64,000 nucleotides of DNA from Deltaproteobacteria bacterium (GTDB lineage: Bacteria; Acidobacteriota; Thermoanaerobaculia; Multivoradales; JAHZIX01), in the NCBI GenBank assembly GCA_022601195.1, contig JAHZIX010000001.1, positions 62,001-126,000 of the forward strand, written 5' to 3'. The notes beneath the pieces were generated by a model, which worked only from the letters and a program-made list of their open reading frames with translations, did not search any database and was not told the origin of the DNA. Each line of letters opens with the position of its first letter. Position 1 is the first letter of the stretch. This document shows positions 9,497 through 18,075 of this stretch, in pieces. A program made the position numbers and the translations under genes.

Positions 9497-10744
9497 ATGA
9501 AGCATCGATCCCCCTGCTTGTTGTCGAGCCTCCTGATACTCACTTTTTCCGCCAGCGCTGCTCTCACTCAGGAGATGAGCACTCTGTGCCAATTCGAGAA
9601 GGGCCCCCGAGCGGGAGCAATCAGAGACTACGCGCCGATGGCTCCACTTCCGGTGGGGCGCCCTTGTCACGATGGGCAAGGTAGCTCTGGATCGGTCGTG
9701 GCTCCCATGGGCTCCTCCGCCAAGATCTCCGGGGACGTGGCGGGATTTCTGACCTCCAGTTGCGCCAAGGATGCACCCGGCGGCGCCATCATTGCGGTTC
9801 GGAATGGTGAGACTGTTCTGCGGCACGCCTGCGGACTGGCGGACCTGGAGCATGGCATCCAGCTGGAGCCAGACATGGTGTTTCGCCTGGGTTCGGTTAC
9901 CAAGCAGTTCACTGCCGTAGCCGTCCTGATGCTCGAGCGGGAGGGCAAGCTCCAGGTGCCGGACGAGATCACTATGCACTTGCCCGACTACCCTACCCAA
10001 GGTAAGACCATCACCGTGGAACACTTACTCACCCACACCTCGGGCATCCCCAACTACACAGCCCTACCCGGCTGGATTGAGGCCAAAGCTCACTTGGACC
10101 TTTCCGTCAAGGAAATGCTAGCGGAGTGGCAAGACCTGCCTTTGGAATTCGACCCCGGTAGCCGCTTCGCCTACAGCAACTCCGGCTATTTCATGCTCGG
10201 TGCCATCATCGAAGCCGTCTCGGGAGTGGATTACGCGACTTTCGTCGAGAAACGGATCTTCGAGCCCCTCGCCATGACATCGAGCTATTTCGGTAGCCAC
10301 AGCCGCGTCATTCCGAACCGGGTGAACGGCTACCAAGCTACCGACAATGGCGACGGCTACCTCAACGCCCCCTTTATTGACATGGATATCCCCCATGCAG
10401 CGGGCTCTCTACTGTCGACGGTGGATGACCTGGCGAAGTGGGACGCGGCCCTCTACACGGACCAGCTGCTCCCCGCTGCTGCCCGCTCCCGAATGTGGAC
10501 CTCTTACATCCTGCCCAACAGCGAGAAAGCCGGCTACGGATACGGCTGGGGGATCGGTGAGGTGAAGGGCCGAAAAATGGTGCACCATGGAGGCGGGATT
10601 TTCGGTTTCAGCACGATGGTCATGCGCGTCCCGGAAGAGAGGCTCTACGTCGCCGTGTTGACCAACGGCGGGCCCATCGATCCGGGTGCAGTGGCACGGC
10701 AGACGGTTCTGGCCTTGCTGGAGGAACCAGCCGAATCCCCGTAA
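9497..10744 (+). CDS. Secreted serine hydrolase, class C beta-lactamase/PBP family
   Basis: This is a 415-residue protein with a Sec signal peptide (SPCLLSSLLILTFSASAAL). The catalytic signatures of the AmpC/PBP4*/esterase superfamily are all present: SxxK as GSVTKQF (Ser near residue 133), YSN as FAYSNSGY near 226, and an HxG triad motif as VHHGGG near 364. It probably acts in the periplasm as a peptidase, esterase or beta-lactam hydrolase; the family is too broad to say which. ATG 9497 is chosen over an upstream ATG at 9452 because it begins directly at the signal peptide. Residues 30-80 form a non-conserved linker. The esterase gene follows 50 bases downstream, so the two may be one operon. 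Confidence 0.9.
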   Translation: MKHRSPCLLSSLLILTFSASAALTQEMSTLCQFEKGPRAGAIRDYAPMAPLPVGRPCHDGQGSSGSVVAPMGSSAKISGDVAGFLTSSCAKDAPGGAIIAVRNGETVLRHACGLADLEHGIQLEPDMVFRLGSVTKQFTAVAVLMLEREGKLQVPDEITMHLPDYPTQGKTITVEHLLTHTSGIPNYTALPGWIEAKAHLDLSVKEMLAEWQDLPLEFDPGSRFAYSNSGYFMLGAIIEAVSGVDYATFVEKRIFEPLAMTSSYFGSHSRVIPNRVNGYQATDNGDGYLNAPFIDMDIPHAAGSLLSTVDDLAKWDAALYTDQLLPAAARSRMWTSYILPNSEKAGYGYGWGIGEVKGRKMVHHGGGIFGFSTMVMRVPEERLYVAVLTNGGPIDPGAVARQTVLALLEEPAESP

Positions 10745-10793
10745 GAAATCTTCGCCCCTTCGACGAAGCCACCCTAGAGGTACCACTCTGCCG

Positions 10794-11750
10794 ATGCCAG
10801 TAGATCGAAAGAAAATTACCCGAAGACTTCTCTCGGCCCTCATCGCCGTACCCGTCGCCACGGTGCTGCTAATCGTCGGGGGCTTCTACGCTCTTTTTTA
10901 CTTCCCCCAACGCAGCAACGGCTCCCTCGAGGCTCCCGGTGGCGAGCGCGAGTACTTCCTCTTCGTACCGAGTAGCTACAACTCCGACAACGCGACTCCC
11001 CTCATCATCAGCCTGCACGGGGCGGCCCTGTGGCCAGCGGCCCAGCGGGAAATGAGCCGGTGGAATCGGCTCGCCGAGGAGGAAGGATTCATCGTCGTCT
11101 ACCCCTCCGGAACCTGGCCCTATGGCACGGGCACCGGTCTGCTGCCCAAGTTCTGGCTGCTAAGGCCAGAGGAGGAATTGGACTCGAACTTGCAGTTTCT
11201 TTCCGGCCTGGTCGAGAAAATAGAAAGGGACTACAACATCGACCCGGCGAGGATCTATGCCAACGGATTCTCTAATGGCGCAGCCATGGCTTTTGCCCTG
11301 TCCTGCCGCTTCGACAAACCCATCGCCGCGGTGGGAACCGTTGGGGCGGCCTATGACCAACAGCCCTTTCAGTGGTGCGGGAATCCCCGACCGATGCCGC
11401 TCATCGCCTTCCACGGCACCGCCGACCCAATAGTTCCTTATGAAGGCGGGCAGCAACGGTCCTCTCCAGGAACTTTTCCAAGCGTTCGGTCCTGGACAGC
11501 GGATTGGGCGGCGAGAAATGGCTGTAGGCCTCAGCCCAAGGAATCCCGAGTGGCGGCAACGGTGGCACGCCGGGCATACCTCGGCTGCACCGACGGGGCG
11601 GACGTAGTGCTCTACACCCTCGACGGCGGTGGCCATACCTGGCCCGGAGGGAAACCACTACCCAAATGGCTGGTTGGCCCCACAAACCCAAGCATCGACG
11701 CCACTAGCCAGATGTGGAGTTTCTTTCGTCAGTATCGGGCTGTCCCCTGA
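10794..11750 (+). CDS. Membrane-anchored polyester depolymerase-like esterase
   Basis: This is a 318-residue alpha/beta hydrolase of the PHB depolymerase/LpqC type. An N-terminal segment (residues 10-37) is a signal anchor. The family features are visible: an early strand with PLIISLHGAAL, the nucleophile elbow GFSNG (Ser160), FHGTADPIVPY (Asp near 211) and GGGHTWPG (His near 281). The likely activity is hydrolysis of polyhydroxyalkanoate oligomers or feruloyl-type esters outside the cytoplasm. The start is ATG 10794, just before the basic residues of the signal anchor; an earlier in-frame ATG would overlap the serine hydrolase gene. The next gene converges on it, leaving 42 bases. Confidence 0.87.
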   Translation: MPVDRKKITRRLLSALIAVPVATVLLIVGGFYALFYFPQRSNGSLEAPGGEREYFLFVPSSYNSDNATPLIISLHGAALWPAAQREMSRWNRLAEEEGFIVVYPSGTWPYGTGTGLLPKFWLLRPEEELDSNLQFLSGLVEKIERDYNIDPARIYANGFSNGAAMAFALSCRFDKPIAAVGTVGAAYDQQPFQWCGNPRPMPLIAFHGTADPIVPYEGGQQRSSPGTFPSVRSWTADWAARNGCRPQPKESRVAATVARRAYLGCTDGADVVLYTLDGGGHTWPGGKPLPKWLVGPTNPSIDATSQMWSFFRQYRAVP

Positions 11751-11792
11751 GGGGCCGGGCCGGAGACCTTTCTTCCCCCCTTCCCATCGCCC

Positions 11793-12350
11793 TTAGAGAG
11801 AAGACACCGCGCCAGCCTGGAGCTCAACCCCCGCTTTTGCTCCCGGCGGCTCCCTGGGAGTCAACCTCTGTTTGTTTTCGGCATTCAATCGTTCTCCCAA
11901 CATTCTCGCCGCCAAGGGATGCAAACTGTCCACGTTCAGCTTTCTGAGCCGCCGCTTCCCCACCTGAGCGTCGAGCACCCCGAGGGATTGGATCAGCGGA
12001 TCCGAGGAGACCAGAGCTTCGTCGATACTCAGCTCATGGACAAACTCCCAACAGGCCTTATAGGCATCTTGCCTATCCAGCTCGCCGTACTCCACATATT
12101 TGTAAATAGAAGTATTCGTTTCCCTAGGAATCTCCGGCCCACGAACAAATTTTCCCTGAGCCTCGTCATACTCAGGTCTCGTGTTCCAGAACGCCCGAGT
12201 GCAGAAGTTCGCCACCACCTCTTTGTCGATGGTGATCCAGGCGTGCCCACAGGTGCATCTGCCGTAGGTCGTGCTAAAAATCTCGACCCGGCCCTCCAAG
12301 GAAGGAACGAACCGAGCCTCTACCAGTGATTTCAGTTTCGACCAACGCAT
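11793..12350 (-). CDS. SF0329 family protein
   Basis: This is a soluble 185-residue protein beginning MRWSKLKSLVEARFVPSL, followed by CTCGHAWITID and a C-terminal GKRRLRKLN segment. These features match, from memory, the uncharacterised family named after SF0329. The 'C.CG..W' motif could bind a metal. The C-terminal 30 residues (after MLGERL) look unstructured and are longer than in the family. The ribosome site GTAGGAGG is well placed upstream of the ATG. The biological role is unknown. Confidence 0.75.
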   Translation of the reverse strand: MRWSKLKSLVEARFVPSLEGRVEIFSTTYGRCTCGHAWITIDKEVVANFCTRAFWNTRPEYDEAQGKFVRGPEIPRETNTSIYKYVEYGELDRQDAYKACWEFVHELSIDEALVSSDPLIQSLGVLDAQVGKRRLRKLNVDSLHPLAARMLGERLNAENKQRLTPREPPGAKAGVELQAGAVSSL

Positions 12351-12584
12351 CTACAGCCCCCTCCTACATTCAACGTCAACGCTGCCTTTGTTCCATGAAC
12401 AAAATTCTTCTCTTGGCTCTCGATCTCTCAAATAGCCTCCCATCGATTCCTAAAGCCAAAGTACGCGGCGTAGAGGGCGGTGTCAATTGCAACAGGACAG
12501 CCAGCACCTGACAGGCACCGGAATAGCAGGACCCATTTGAGCTAGGCTTGCCCAGAGTGGTGCTCCCGAGGCTATAGTTCCCTC

Positions 12585-13331
12585 ATGGGGCGAATCGTCA
12601 ACAGCCAGAGATGGCTCAGTCGCCAGTTCGACAAGCTTTTGCCGGAAAAATGCCGCGTCGACGGCAATCAGGATTTTCTCCACTCCCTGGTCCCCAAATA
12701 TCTCGGCCAAGGCTTGACCCTCTATGACGTCGGCGGGGGTAAGAACCCGTTTCTGAGTCCGCAACGAAAGGCAGCTCTGGAAGCTCGAGTCATTGGGATA
12801 GATATCAACCCCGACGAGCTGGGCCGGGCACCAGCCGGTTCCTATGACCAAGTCTTCGTCGCCGACATCGCGGAATTTCAAGGAAGCGGCGAAGCTGATT
12901 TGGTGATCTGCCAAGCGGTGCTGGAGCATGTCCGGGACGTGGAAGGAGCCTTCACAGGCCTAGCCAGCCTTCTCAAACCTGGAGGTTTGGCGCTCATCTT
13001 CGTCCCGAGTAGGAACGCTCTCTTTGCTCGGCTGAACATTCTGCTTCCAGAGAAGGCCAAGAAAGCCCTCTTGTCCGCCTTGTACCCAGACAGCCGGAAG
13101 AACCGTGGCTTCCCCGCTTTCTACAACAGCTGCACGCCGGCCGGTTTCAAGGACCTAGCGGCCCGCAATCACCTCCACCCGATCGAGGAACGCTACTACT
13201 TTATTAGCTCCTATTTTTCCTTCTTCTTTCCCGCCTACCTGCTCTGGCGCCTGTGGGTTTTCGTATTTCATATTTTCTACCGGGAACAGGCAGCAGAAAC
13301 CTTTTCTTTCGTATTGAGAAAGGGCAACTAG
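12585..13331 (+). CDS. Class I SAM-dependent methyltransferase
   Basis: This 248-residue protein has the Rossmann-type methyltransferase core. Motif I is LTLYDVGGGKNPFL, the acidic residue of motif II is in VIGIDINPDEL, motif III is ADLVICQAVLEHV, and the 'LLKPGGLALIFVPS' motif follows. The C-terminal 50 residues are rich in aromatic residues (YYFISSYFSFFFPAYLLWRLWVFVFHIF) and could tether the enzyme to the membrane. The acceptor is unknown; the 'Methyltransf_11' look and membrane-prone end suggest a lipid, glycan or quinone-type substrate. The gene stands alone. Confidence 0.88.
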   Translation: MGRIVNSQRWLSRQFDKLLPEKCRVDGNQDFLHSLVPKYLGQGLTLYDVGGGKNPFLSPQRKAALEARVIGIDINPDELGRAPAGSYDQVFVADIAEFQGSGEADLVICQAVLEHVRDVEGAFTGLASLLKPGGLALIFVPSRNALFARLNILLPEKAKKALLSALYPDSRKNRGFPAFYNSCTPAGFKDLAARNHLHPIEERYYFISSYFSFFFPAYLLWRLWVFVFHIFYREQAAETFSFVLRKGN

Positions 13332-13481
13332 TGCACCAGATGGTTAGTTCGGCTTACATCGAGAGGTTCAAATGCGCCTGCTTCTCCAAGGAGCTGGAAT
13401 CAGCGCTAACCGTGGCAATGGCGAGAGTCCGGCTACCGCTGTACAGTGGGATGCAACGAGCCTCGAATGAGGATGAAATGG

Positions 13482-13507
13482 CCGCACGGGTGACTAGGCC
13501 CGTGCGG
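13482..13507. terminator. GC-rich hairpin between convergent genes
   Basis: A perfect 9-bp inverted repeat, CCGCACGGG / CCCGTGCGG, flanks the 8-base loop TGACTAGG. It lies between the rightward methyltransferase gene and the leftward DUF4440-LCCL gene, so it could end transcription from either side. There is no T run. Confidence 0.45.
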
Positions 13508-13580
13508 ATCAGATAGGACTCCGCACATCGCCCTCATGGCCGGCGCTCTCTCCGGAAAAGACGAAAATCGAGCTTGCAGT

Positions 13581-14369
13581 TCAATCAACGAACTCAAAGC
13601 TACCGTTGTAACTGCCCCAATTACTGGAAGTCACCTCGTTTCGGGTCGTCCCCACATAGTTCGTCTTCCCCCCCTTGATCCGAATGGTCACAACCCCACC
13701 CTTTGGAGCGGTGATGAGTCCCTCGTGGACGGCGGCGCTGCAAAGGGAGGAATCCAAAGTGTAGAGGTCGGTTCCCCACACACTGCCTATCCGGCCTCCA
13801 GGTGGGCATTGAAAAGTGAACTCCTGGTCCAACAGCCCACTTTGAGCTGCCGCCGTCGTGCTCCACTGGATGGCTCCAATGGACTCCGGACGTGCCCGCT
13901 CCGCTGGCTTTTCTGAGGGAATGCTCGTGTTCATGACATCCCGATGCAGTCTCCACACTCCCTGGTCTCGCTTCCAAACGACGAGGTATTTCCCCCGATC
14001 CACCCGTTGGTTGCCAGCGAAGAGGGTGTACTTCCCCACCTCGTAGGCCGTATCACCCTCCCCTTCGACCTCGACAGTCTTGAGCTCGATCTCCGTCAAC
14101 CCCTGCTCTATCGCACCTCGCATATAGGCCGTCACTGCGCCGCGTCCCTCGAATGAATCAAAGTGGGGAGCAAGGAGGACCGAATCCGCCGTGTAGAGAG
14201 CAGCAACTCCCTCCGCGTCCCCCATCCCAAAGGCCTTCATGAAGGTCATGTTGACGGCCTCGATAGATTCCCGAATGTTCGCCTCTGGGGACTGCGCCGT
14301 GCTCGGCAAGGCAGCGAAACCCATGAGAAGGAAAGTGAGCGCGAGATGATGGAATCGGTTGTTGGTCAC
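13581..14369 (-). CDS. Secreted DUF4440 (SnoaL-like) domain fused to an LCCL domain
   Basis: This 262-residue protein starts with a signal peptide (HLALTFLLMGFAALPSTAQ). Residues 25-140 or so are a DUF4440/NTF2-like domain: IRESIEAVNMTFMKAFGMGDAEGVAALYTADSVLL, then GKYLVVWKRDQGVWRLHRDVMN. Residues 180-260 carry the pattern of an LCCL domain: CPPGGRIGSVWGTDLYTLDS, then SLCSAAVHEGLI, then GGVVTIRIKGG, and a final NGSFEF. The start is GTG 14369, because GAGGAAAT lies in front of it at good spacing; a TTG at 14414 would add residues ahead of the signal peptide. The function is unknown. The combination is unusual, since each domain usually occurs alone or in other pairings. Confidence 0.85.
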   Translation of the reverse strand: MTNNRFHHLALTFLLMGFAALPSTAQSPEANIRESIEAVNMTFMKAFGMGDAEGVAALYTADSVLLAPHFDSFEGRGAVTAYMRGAIEQGLTEIELKTVEVEGEGDTAYEVGKYTLFAGNQRVDRGKYLVVWKRDQGVWRLHRDVMNTSIPSEKPAERARPESIGAIQWSTTAAAQSGLLDQEFTFQCPPGGRIGSVWGTDLYTLDSSLCSAAVHEGLITAPKGGVVTIRIKGGKTNYVGTTRNEVTSSNWGSYNGSFEFVD

Positions 14370-14804
14370 GGTATTTATTTCCTCTGTTTGGGTTGGGAGA
14401 AGATTGAAATTCAAACTGTTTGGAGTTGTTCAGTCTGCTTCACGTAGACAGTTGAGAGACCGGAACAGCTGGTACCCTCACTGAGACTCGGCAAGAAGAA
14501 CGGGGAATATGGCGAACTATCCACAGGAAGAACCGAATGGTTCCCGACCTTGAGCTCAACATCTAGGGCTTTCACCTCCGATAGGCACAGGATATACGAC
14601 TCTGGCTCGAGCCTCGTCGAATCGTACTTAGGAAGACAAAGACCTCCCCTGGACTCACCCTTCGAAGATGTCGCTCCTGCCAACGACAGGCTTGCTGAAG
14701 GGACACAACCCATTGAAGGCTAGACTTGGCTCCATGAGGTTCCATCAACGACGCGCTGCCCTTTCTTTTTCTGCCTCGAGAGAGACGAGCTCTCCGGAGC
14801 CTTC
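14370..14804. other. Divergent intergenic region, nothing recognised
   Basis: About 435 bases between the leftward DUF4440-LCCL gene and the rightward DUF429 gene. It must hold both promoters, but neither can be named with confidence. Reading frames here look like shadows. Confidence 0.5.
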
Positions 14805-15512
14805 ATGACCTGGATCGTCGGCGCCGACGGTTGCCCCAAGGGTGGATGGATCGGCATTCTGGAGAACCTCGAGACCGGGGAGGTCTGTAGCCGACTCTTC
14901 CCAACTTCCGAGGCCCTCCTCCTCCAACTCCCCCGCCCCTCCGTGCTCGCCATCGACATCCCCATGGGCTTGCCGGACTCCGGTGCCCGTGAGTGCGAGG
15001 GGAGAGCACGAAAGATCCTGATTCAACGAAGAAGCAGCGTCTTTCCGGTACCCGTGCGCCCCGCCCTGGGAGCTAGCAGCCGAGAGGAGGCAGATCGGCT
15101 CCACCGGGCTGTGGATGGTCGCGGGGTCGGAGTCCAGTCCTGGCATCTCTATGGGCGAATCCGCGAAGTCGACCGGCTGTTGCAGCACCACCAACAGGTG
15201 GCTGCGATCACCTATGAAGTCCATCCGGAGGTGGCCTTCACCGGTTGGAACGGTGGAAAGCCCATGGCTCATTCCAAGAAAAGCCGCGCCGGCCGCGCAG
15301 AGAGGTTGGCTCTCATTCGGAGAACCTTCGGTCCCAGTGCCTTCGACCAGGTTCGAGAGCGGTATTGGGTCAAAGAGGCAGCCCACGACGACATCCTCGA
15401 CGCCTTCGCCACTTTGTGGTCGGCGCGAAGAATCCATGCCGGTTCGGCAATCTGCCTCCCTGACCCGCCCCCCTTGGATACAAAGGGGCTCCCTATGCGC
15501 ATCGTCTACTAG
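14805..15512 (+). CDS. DUF429 family predicted RNase H-fold nuclease
   Basis: This cytoplasmic 235-residue protein has the DUF429 hallmarks: an N-terminal strand with the first acidic residue (WIVGADGCPKGGWIG), AIDIPMGLPDSGARECEGRAR, SSVFPVPVRP, and a later VHPEVAF and AHDDILDAF. These match the conserved acidic and Arg positions of this RNase H-like family. Nuclease activity is predicted for the family, not shown. The stop codon lies inside a 12-bp tandem repeat (15509-15544) that also supplies the stop of the opposite gene. Confidence 0.88.
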   Translation: MTWIVGADGCPKGGWIGILENLETGEVCSRLFPTSEALLLQLPRPSVLAIDIPMGLPDSGARECEGRARKILIQRRSSVFPVPVRPALGASSREEADRLHRAVDGRGVGVQSWHLYGRIREVDRLLQHHQQVAAITYEVHPEVAFTGWNGGKPMAHSKKSRAGRAERLALIRRTFGPSAFDQVRERYWVKEAAHDDILDAFATLWSARRIHAGSAICLPDPPPLDTKGLPMRIVY

Positions 15513-15544
15513 TTCGGCTGCTAGTTCAGCTGCTAGTTCGGTTT
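15509..15544. repeat. Three tandem 12-bp units at a convergent gene end
   Basis: Units CTAGTTCGGCTG, CTAGTTCAGCTG and CTAGTTCGGTTT follow each other directly. Each begins with the palindrome CTAG, which gives a TAG stop on both strands. The first unit carries the stop of the DUF429 gene and the third that of the metallophosphoesterase gene. Confidence 0.8.
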
Positions 15545-17029
15545 CTGTGCCGAGGCCATTCCTTCCTGGCACAACCTCCCGTTTTCGGTGGGCAAGCCAC
15601 AGACTGCCAAGGGAGTCACTTGCGCTTCCCCGGAAGCCGAAAAGGCCTTGACGGTACCTTTCCACTGGCCGCCATTCTTCATTTCTACCGCGAGGTAGCC
15701 ATAGTCCAAAGGACCGTTGAGAGAAAGCCCAGAAGCCGGAATGCCATCGACAGCTTGGGAGAAGGAAGAGGGCAGCGAATTACTGGACAGCGCAACCCCG
15801 CTGTCGCCGATCACTAACTGAGGCGGCCGATTCCCCTCTTGAAAGGTCAACGAGAAGAATTGATGCATGTGGCCGCTGAGCACCATTTTGATGGGCGCCG
15901 CCAATCCCTTGGCCGGAGTCGCGGCCAGGGCTGCCTGGAGAGTGGTGTTCTCGGTGCTCGGGGGGGAACCACTGTCCTGGTACAAACTCCAGATGGGGCG
16001 ATGGGCCACCAACCAGGCGGGCTTTTGACTGCCATTGACCAGGGCGTTGACGGTAGTCAACTGACGCATGAAGTTGGAGACCTCATAGGCGGTTCCAGCA
16101 GCGCTCTCCGGATCTTCGCCACCACAAGCGTTGGCGCTGTCGAGGACGACCAAATCCAGATTCGAAAAGGAAAGCTTGTAGGGCTGAGTCAAGGCGGTGG
16201 CCGCTTGGCAACTAGGTTGGGCTTCGTAGGGGTTGAGAAGGGGCGAGTGAGCATCGAGGAAATAGAACCAACCTTGCCCCGCTCGGCTACACAACTCGTG
16301 ATTGCCGCGAACGAAAACCCAAGGGGCGGCGGCCAATAGGGGCTCGGCGGCCTTGAAGAAATCCGCCTGCCAGGTCGTCCAAGTGTCATAGGTGCTTTGG
16401 TGTACCAGTGGGCCACCGTCTGCCGGGACGCAGCCGTCATAGGACCACTGCCCGGCACCGGTCTTGTTGGGGGTGCCGGAATAGTTGTAGTCACCGACGT
16501 GGATTACCAAATCCGGAGCGGTTTCGGCGGCGGCGGAGGCGATCTGGGGAAAAGGCCAAGTGGCTGGCGAGGTCTCGCTTCCCTGACACACCTGCTTGTC
16601 TCCACCCTTGCAACCGCTGTCCCCGAACACCACGACTTGATTCAGGGAGATCTCCCCTTCTGTCGGCACCGGAAGAGGATTCGTCTGGCCTTCTACCGTT
16701 GCGATCACTCCCTCTTTCAATAGGACGATCGCCTCACACACCACCACCCCGAAGGCCGATGGATTCGGGTTGCTGCGCAAGCTCATGGGCAGGGGTGCAT
16801 TCCCCCCACTGAGCTCGATCTCCGGGCAGGAAGCCGCCGGCTGGGCCAGAATCACACGAGCCAAAGGCACGGTGCGATCCAAGAGGTCCCCGTGAGCCAT
16901 GAGAACGTATTGAGCCAAAACCGTAGGATTCGGAGCTTCTTGGGCAGTGCCCTGATTCCCGGTTGCCAGCAGGATAGCCACCGGGACCACCACACCGATG
17001 AATCTCTTCCACCACCTTTGATTCGTCAT
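15533..17029 (-). CDS. Secreted calcineurin-like metallophosphoesterase
   Basis: This is a 498-residue exported protein with a Sec signal peptide (VVVPVAILLATGNQGTAQ). The five metallophosphoesterase blocks are in order: VVFGDSGCKGG, HVGDYNYSG, FVRGNHELCS, WLVAHRPIW and MVLSGHMHQF. These supply the Asp, Asn and His ligands of a two-metal site. Cys pairs (CKGGDKQVC, SCQ, NACGG) suggest an oxidising compartment. It is probably a periplasmic phosphatase or nucleotidase. ATG 17029 is preferred over an upstream ATG at 17095, because GAAGGGGAG stands just before it and the signal peptide then starts properly. Confidence 0.9.
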   Translation of the reverse strand: MTNQRWWKRFIGVVVPVAILLATGNQGTAQEAPNPTVLAQYVLMAHGDLLDRTVPLARVILAQPAASCPEIELSGGNAPLPMSLRSNPNPSAFGVVVCEAIVLLKEGVIATVEGQTNPLPVPTEGEISLNQVVVFGDSGCKGGDKQVCQGSETSPATWPFPQIASAAAETAPDLVIHVGDYNYSGTPNKTGAGQWSYDGCVPADGGPLVHQSTYDTWTTWQADFFKAAEPLLAAAPWVFVRGNHELCSRAGQGWFYFLDAHSPLLNPYEAQPSCQAATALTQPYKLSFSNLDLVVLDSANACGGEDPESAAGTAYEVSNFMRQLTTVNALVNGSQKPAWLVAHRPIWSLYQDSGSPPSTENTTLQAALAATPAKGLAAPIKMVLSGHMHQFFSLTFQEGNRPPQLVIGDSGVALSSNSLPSSFSQAVDGIPASGLSLNGPLDYGYLAVEMKNGGQWKGTVKAFSASGEAQVTPLAVCGLPTENGRLCQEGMASAQKPN

Positions 17030-17339
17030 CGTCGACTCCCCTTCCAATAGCGGAGGTTGCCCTCCTGCGAGAGCTGGCCAAACCAAGCTCACCACGGACC
17101 ATCTAATTTCGAATTCCTTCCTTTAACTGTGTCACGTCGCCCCGAACCGTTTCTTGAAGGACCAAACCCCAACTTTTCACCAGCCTTCTGCGATGACCCC
17201 ACCTCCACCTGGACCTCCTGTGTTGCGCGACGCAGGAGGTGGGAAGTCCGGGCTATATCCCTGAATGACCCCACAGAAGCGGTTCTTCACCAAAACCTAT
17301 GCGATATCCTAAGAGCACGGACGAAAGGAAGGATCTGCA

Positions 17340-17813
17340 GTGAAGGGAAAAAAGAGCAGACCTGCTCCCAGGGGCTGGCCTCCAGCCTCGGCCAAAGACC
17401 CCATTCCCAAAGAGGAACAGGAGCTCTTTCTCGAAGCTTTGGAGGATCTGTCTGCCGTACCGGACAAGGACCAGCCCGTTGCTACTGCTCCCGCCGCCGG
17501 CCGACTTCCCGCCAAGAAACCGCTACCCCGCAAGGCAGTCCTCCAGCCCGACGATAGCCTCGACCTTCACCGCATGACTCAGGCGGAGGCTCGCCTCGCC
17601 CTAGGGCGGTTCGTCCGCCGCGCCGCTGGGGAGGGGCTGAAACAAGTGCTCGTCATTACCGGCAAAGGGTTGAGCTCACCGGGAGGGGTGAGCGTGCTCA
17701 AGAAGGAGCTCGAACGCTGGCTTCGAAACGAAGGGCAATCCCTCGTAAGCTCCTACTCGGAAGCTCCTCGGGCTCTCGGCGGACGAGGCGCCTATTTGCT
17801 GCGATTGCGCTGA
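17340..17813 (+). CDS. Smr domain protein
   Basis: This 157-residue protein has a Lys/Pro-rich disordered N-terminus (residues 1-65) followed by a full Smr (MutS-related) domain of about 80 residues. The domain shows the core LDLHRMTQAEARLALGRFV and VLVITGKGLSS, with a final GGRGAYLLRL. The GKG loop and LDLH motif are those of MutS2/Smr nucleases. It may act as a DNA or RNA endonuclease. The start is GTG 17340, preceded by AAGGAAGGATC. The gene is apparently alone. Confidence 0.9.
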   Translation: MKGKKSRPAPRGWPPASAKDPIPKEEQELFLEALEDLSAVPDKDQPVATAPAAGRLPAKKPLPRKAVLQPDDSLDLHRMTQAEARLALGRFVRRAAGEGLKQVLVITGKGLSSPGGVSVLKKELERWLRNEGQSLVSSYSEAPRALGGRGAYLLRLR

Positions 17814-18075
17814 AGGCGCGCGTTCTCCCCGAGAGCCTCTCAGAGGCGGTTCGGCTCGATACCTCTGCCTCGCCTCTCGCCGAGCAAAGGCTCCCCGAGC
17901 GAGGCCATTCTTCCGCCTTTAGCTAATTCAGCATAGAATCTTCGCTCACTCGCCTATTTCACTCTCGGTTCGATACGGCTAGCCGGAAATAGGATGAGGC
18001 TCATTTGGCGAGCTTCAGATCATCGCCACCTGCCGCAAAGGGGCGACCTCAATCGAAACGTGAAGGAGTCATCGT

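Noticed and set aside
14745..15665. Leftward 306-codon frame
   Set aside because: It is antisense to the DUF429 gene, whose conserved motifs are clear; the antisense product has low-complexity composition.
18020..18070. Possible c-di-GMP (GEMM) riboswitch before the IPTL-like protein
   Set aside because: CCGCAAAGGGGC only loosely recalls the ACGCAAAGCC core, and the flanking stems and tetraloop receptor cannot be drawn.
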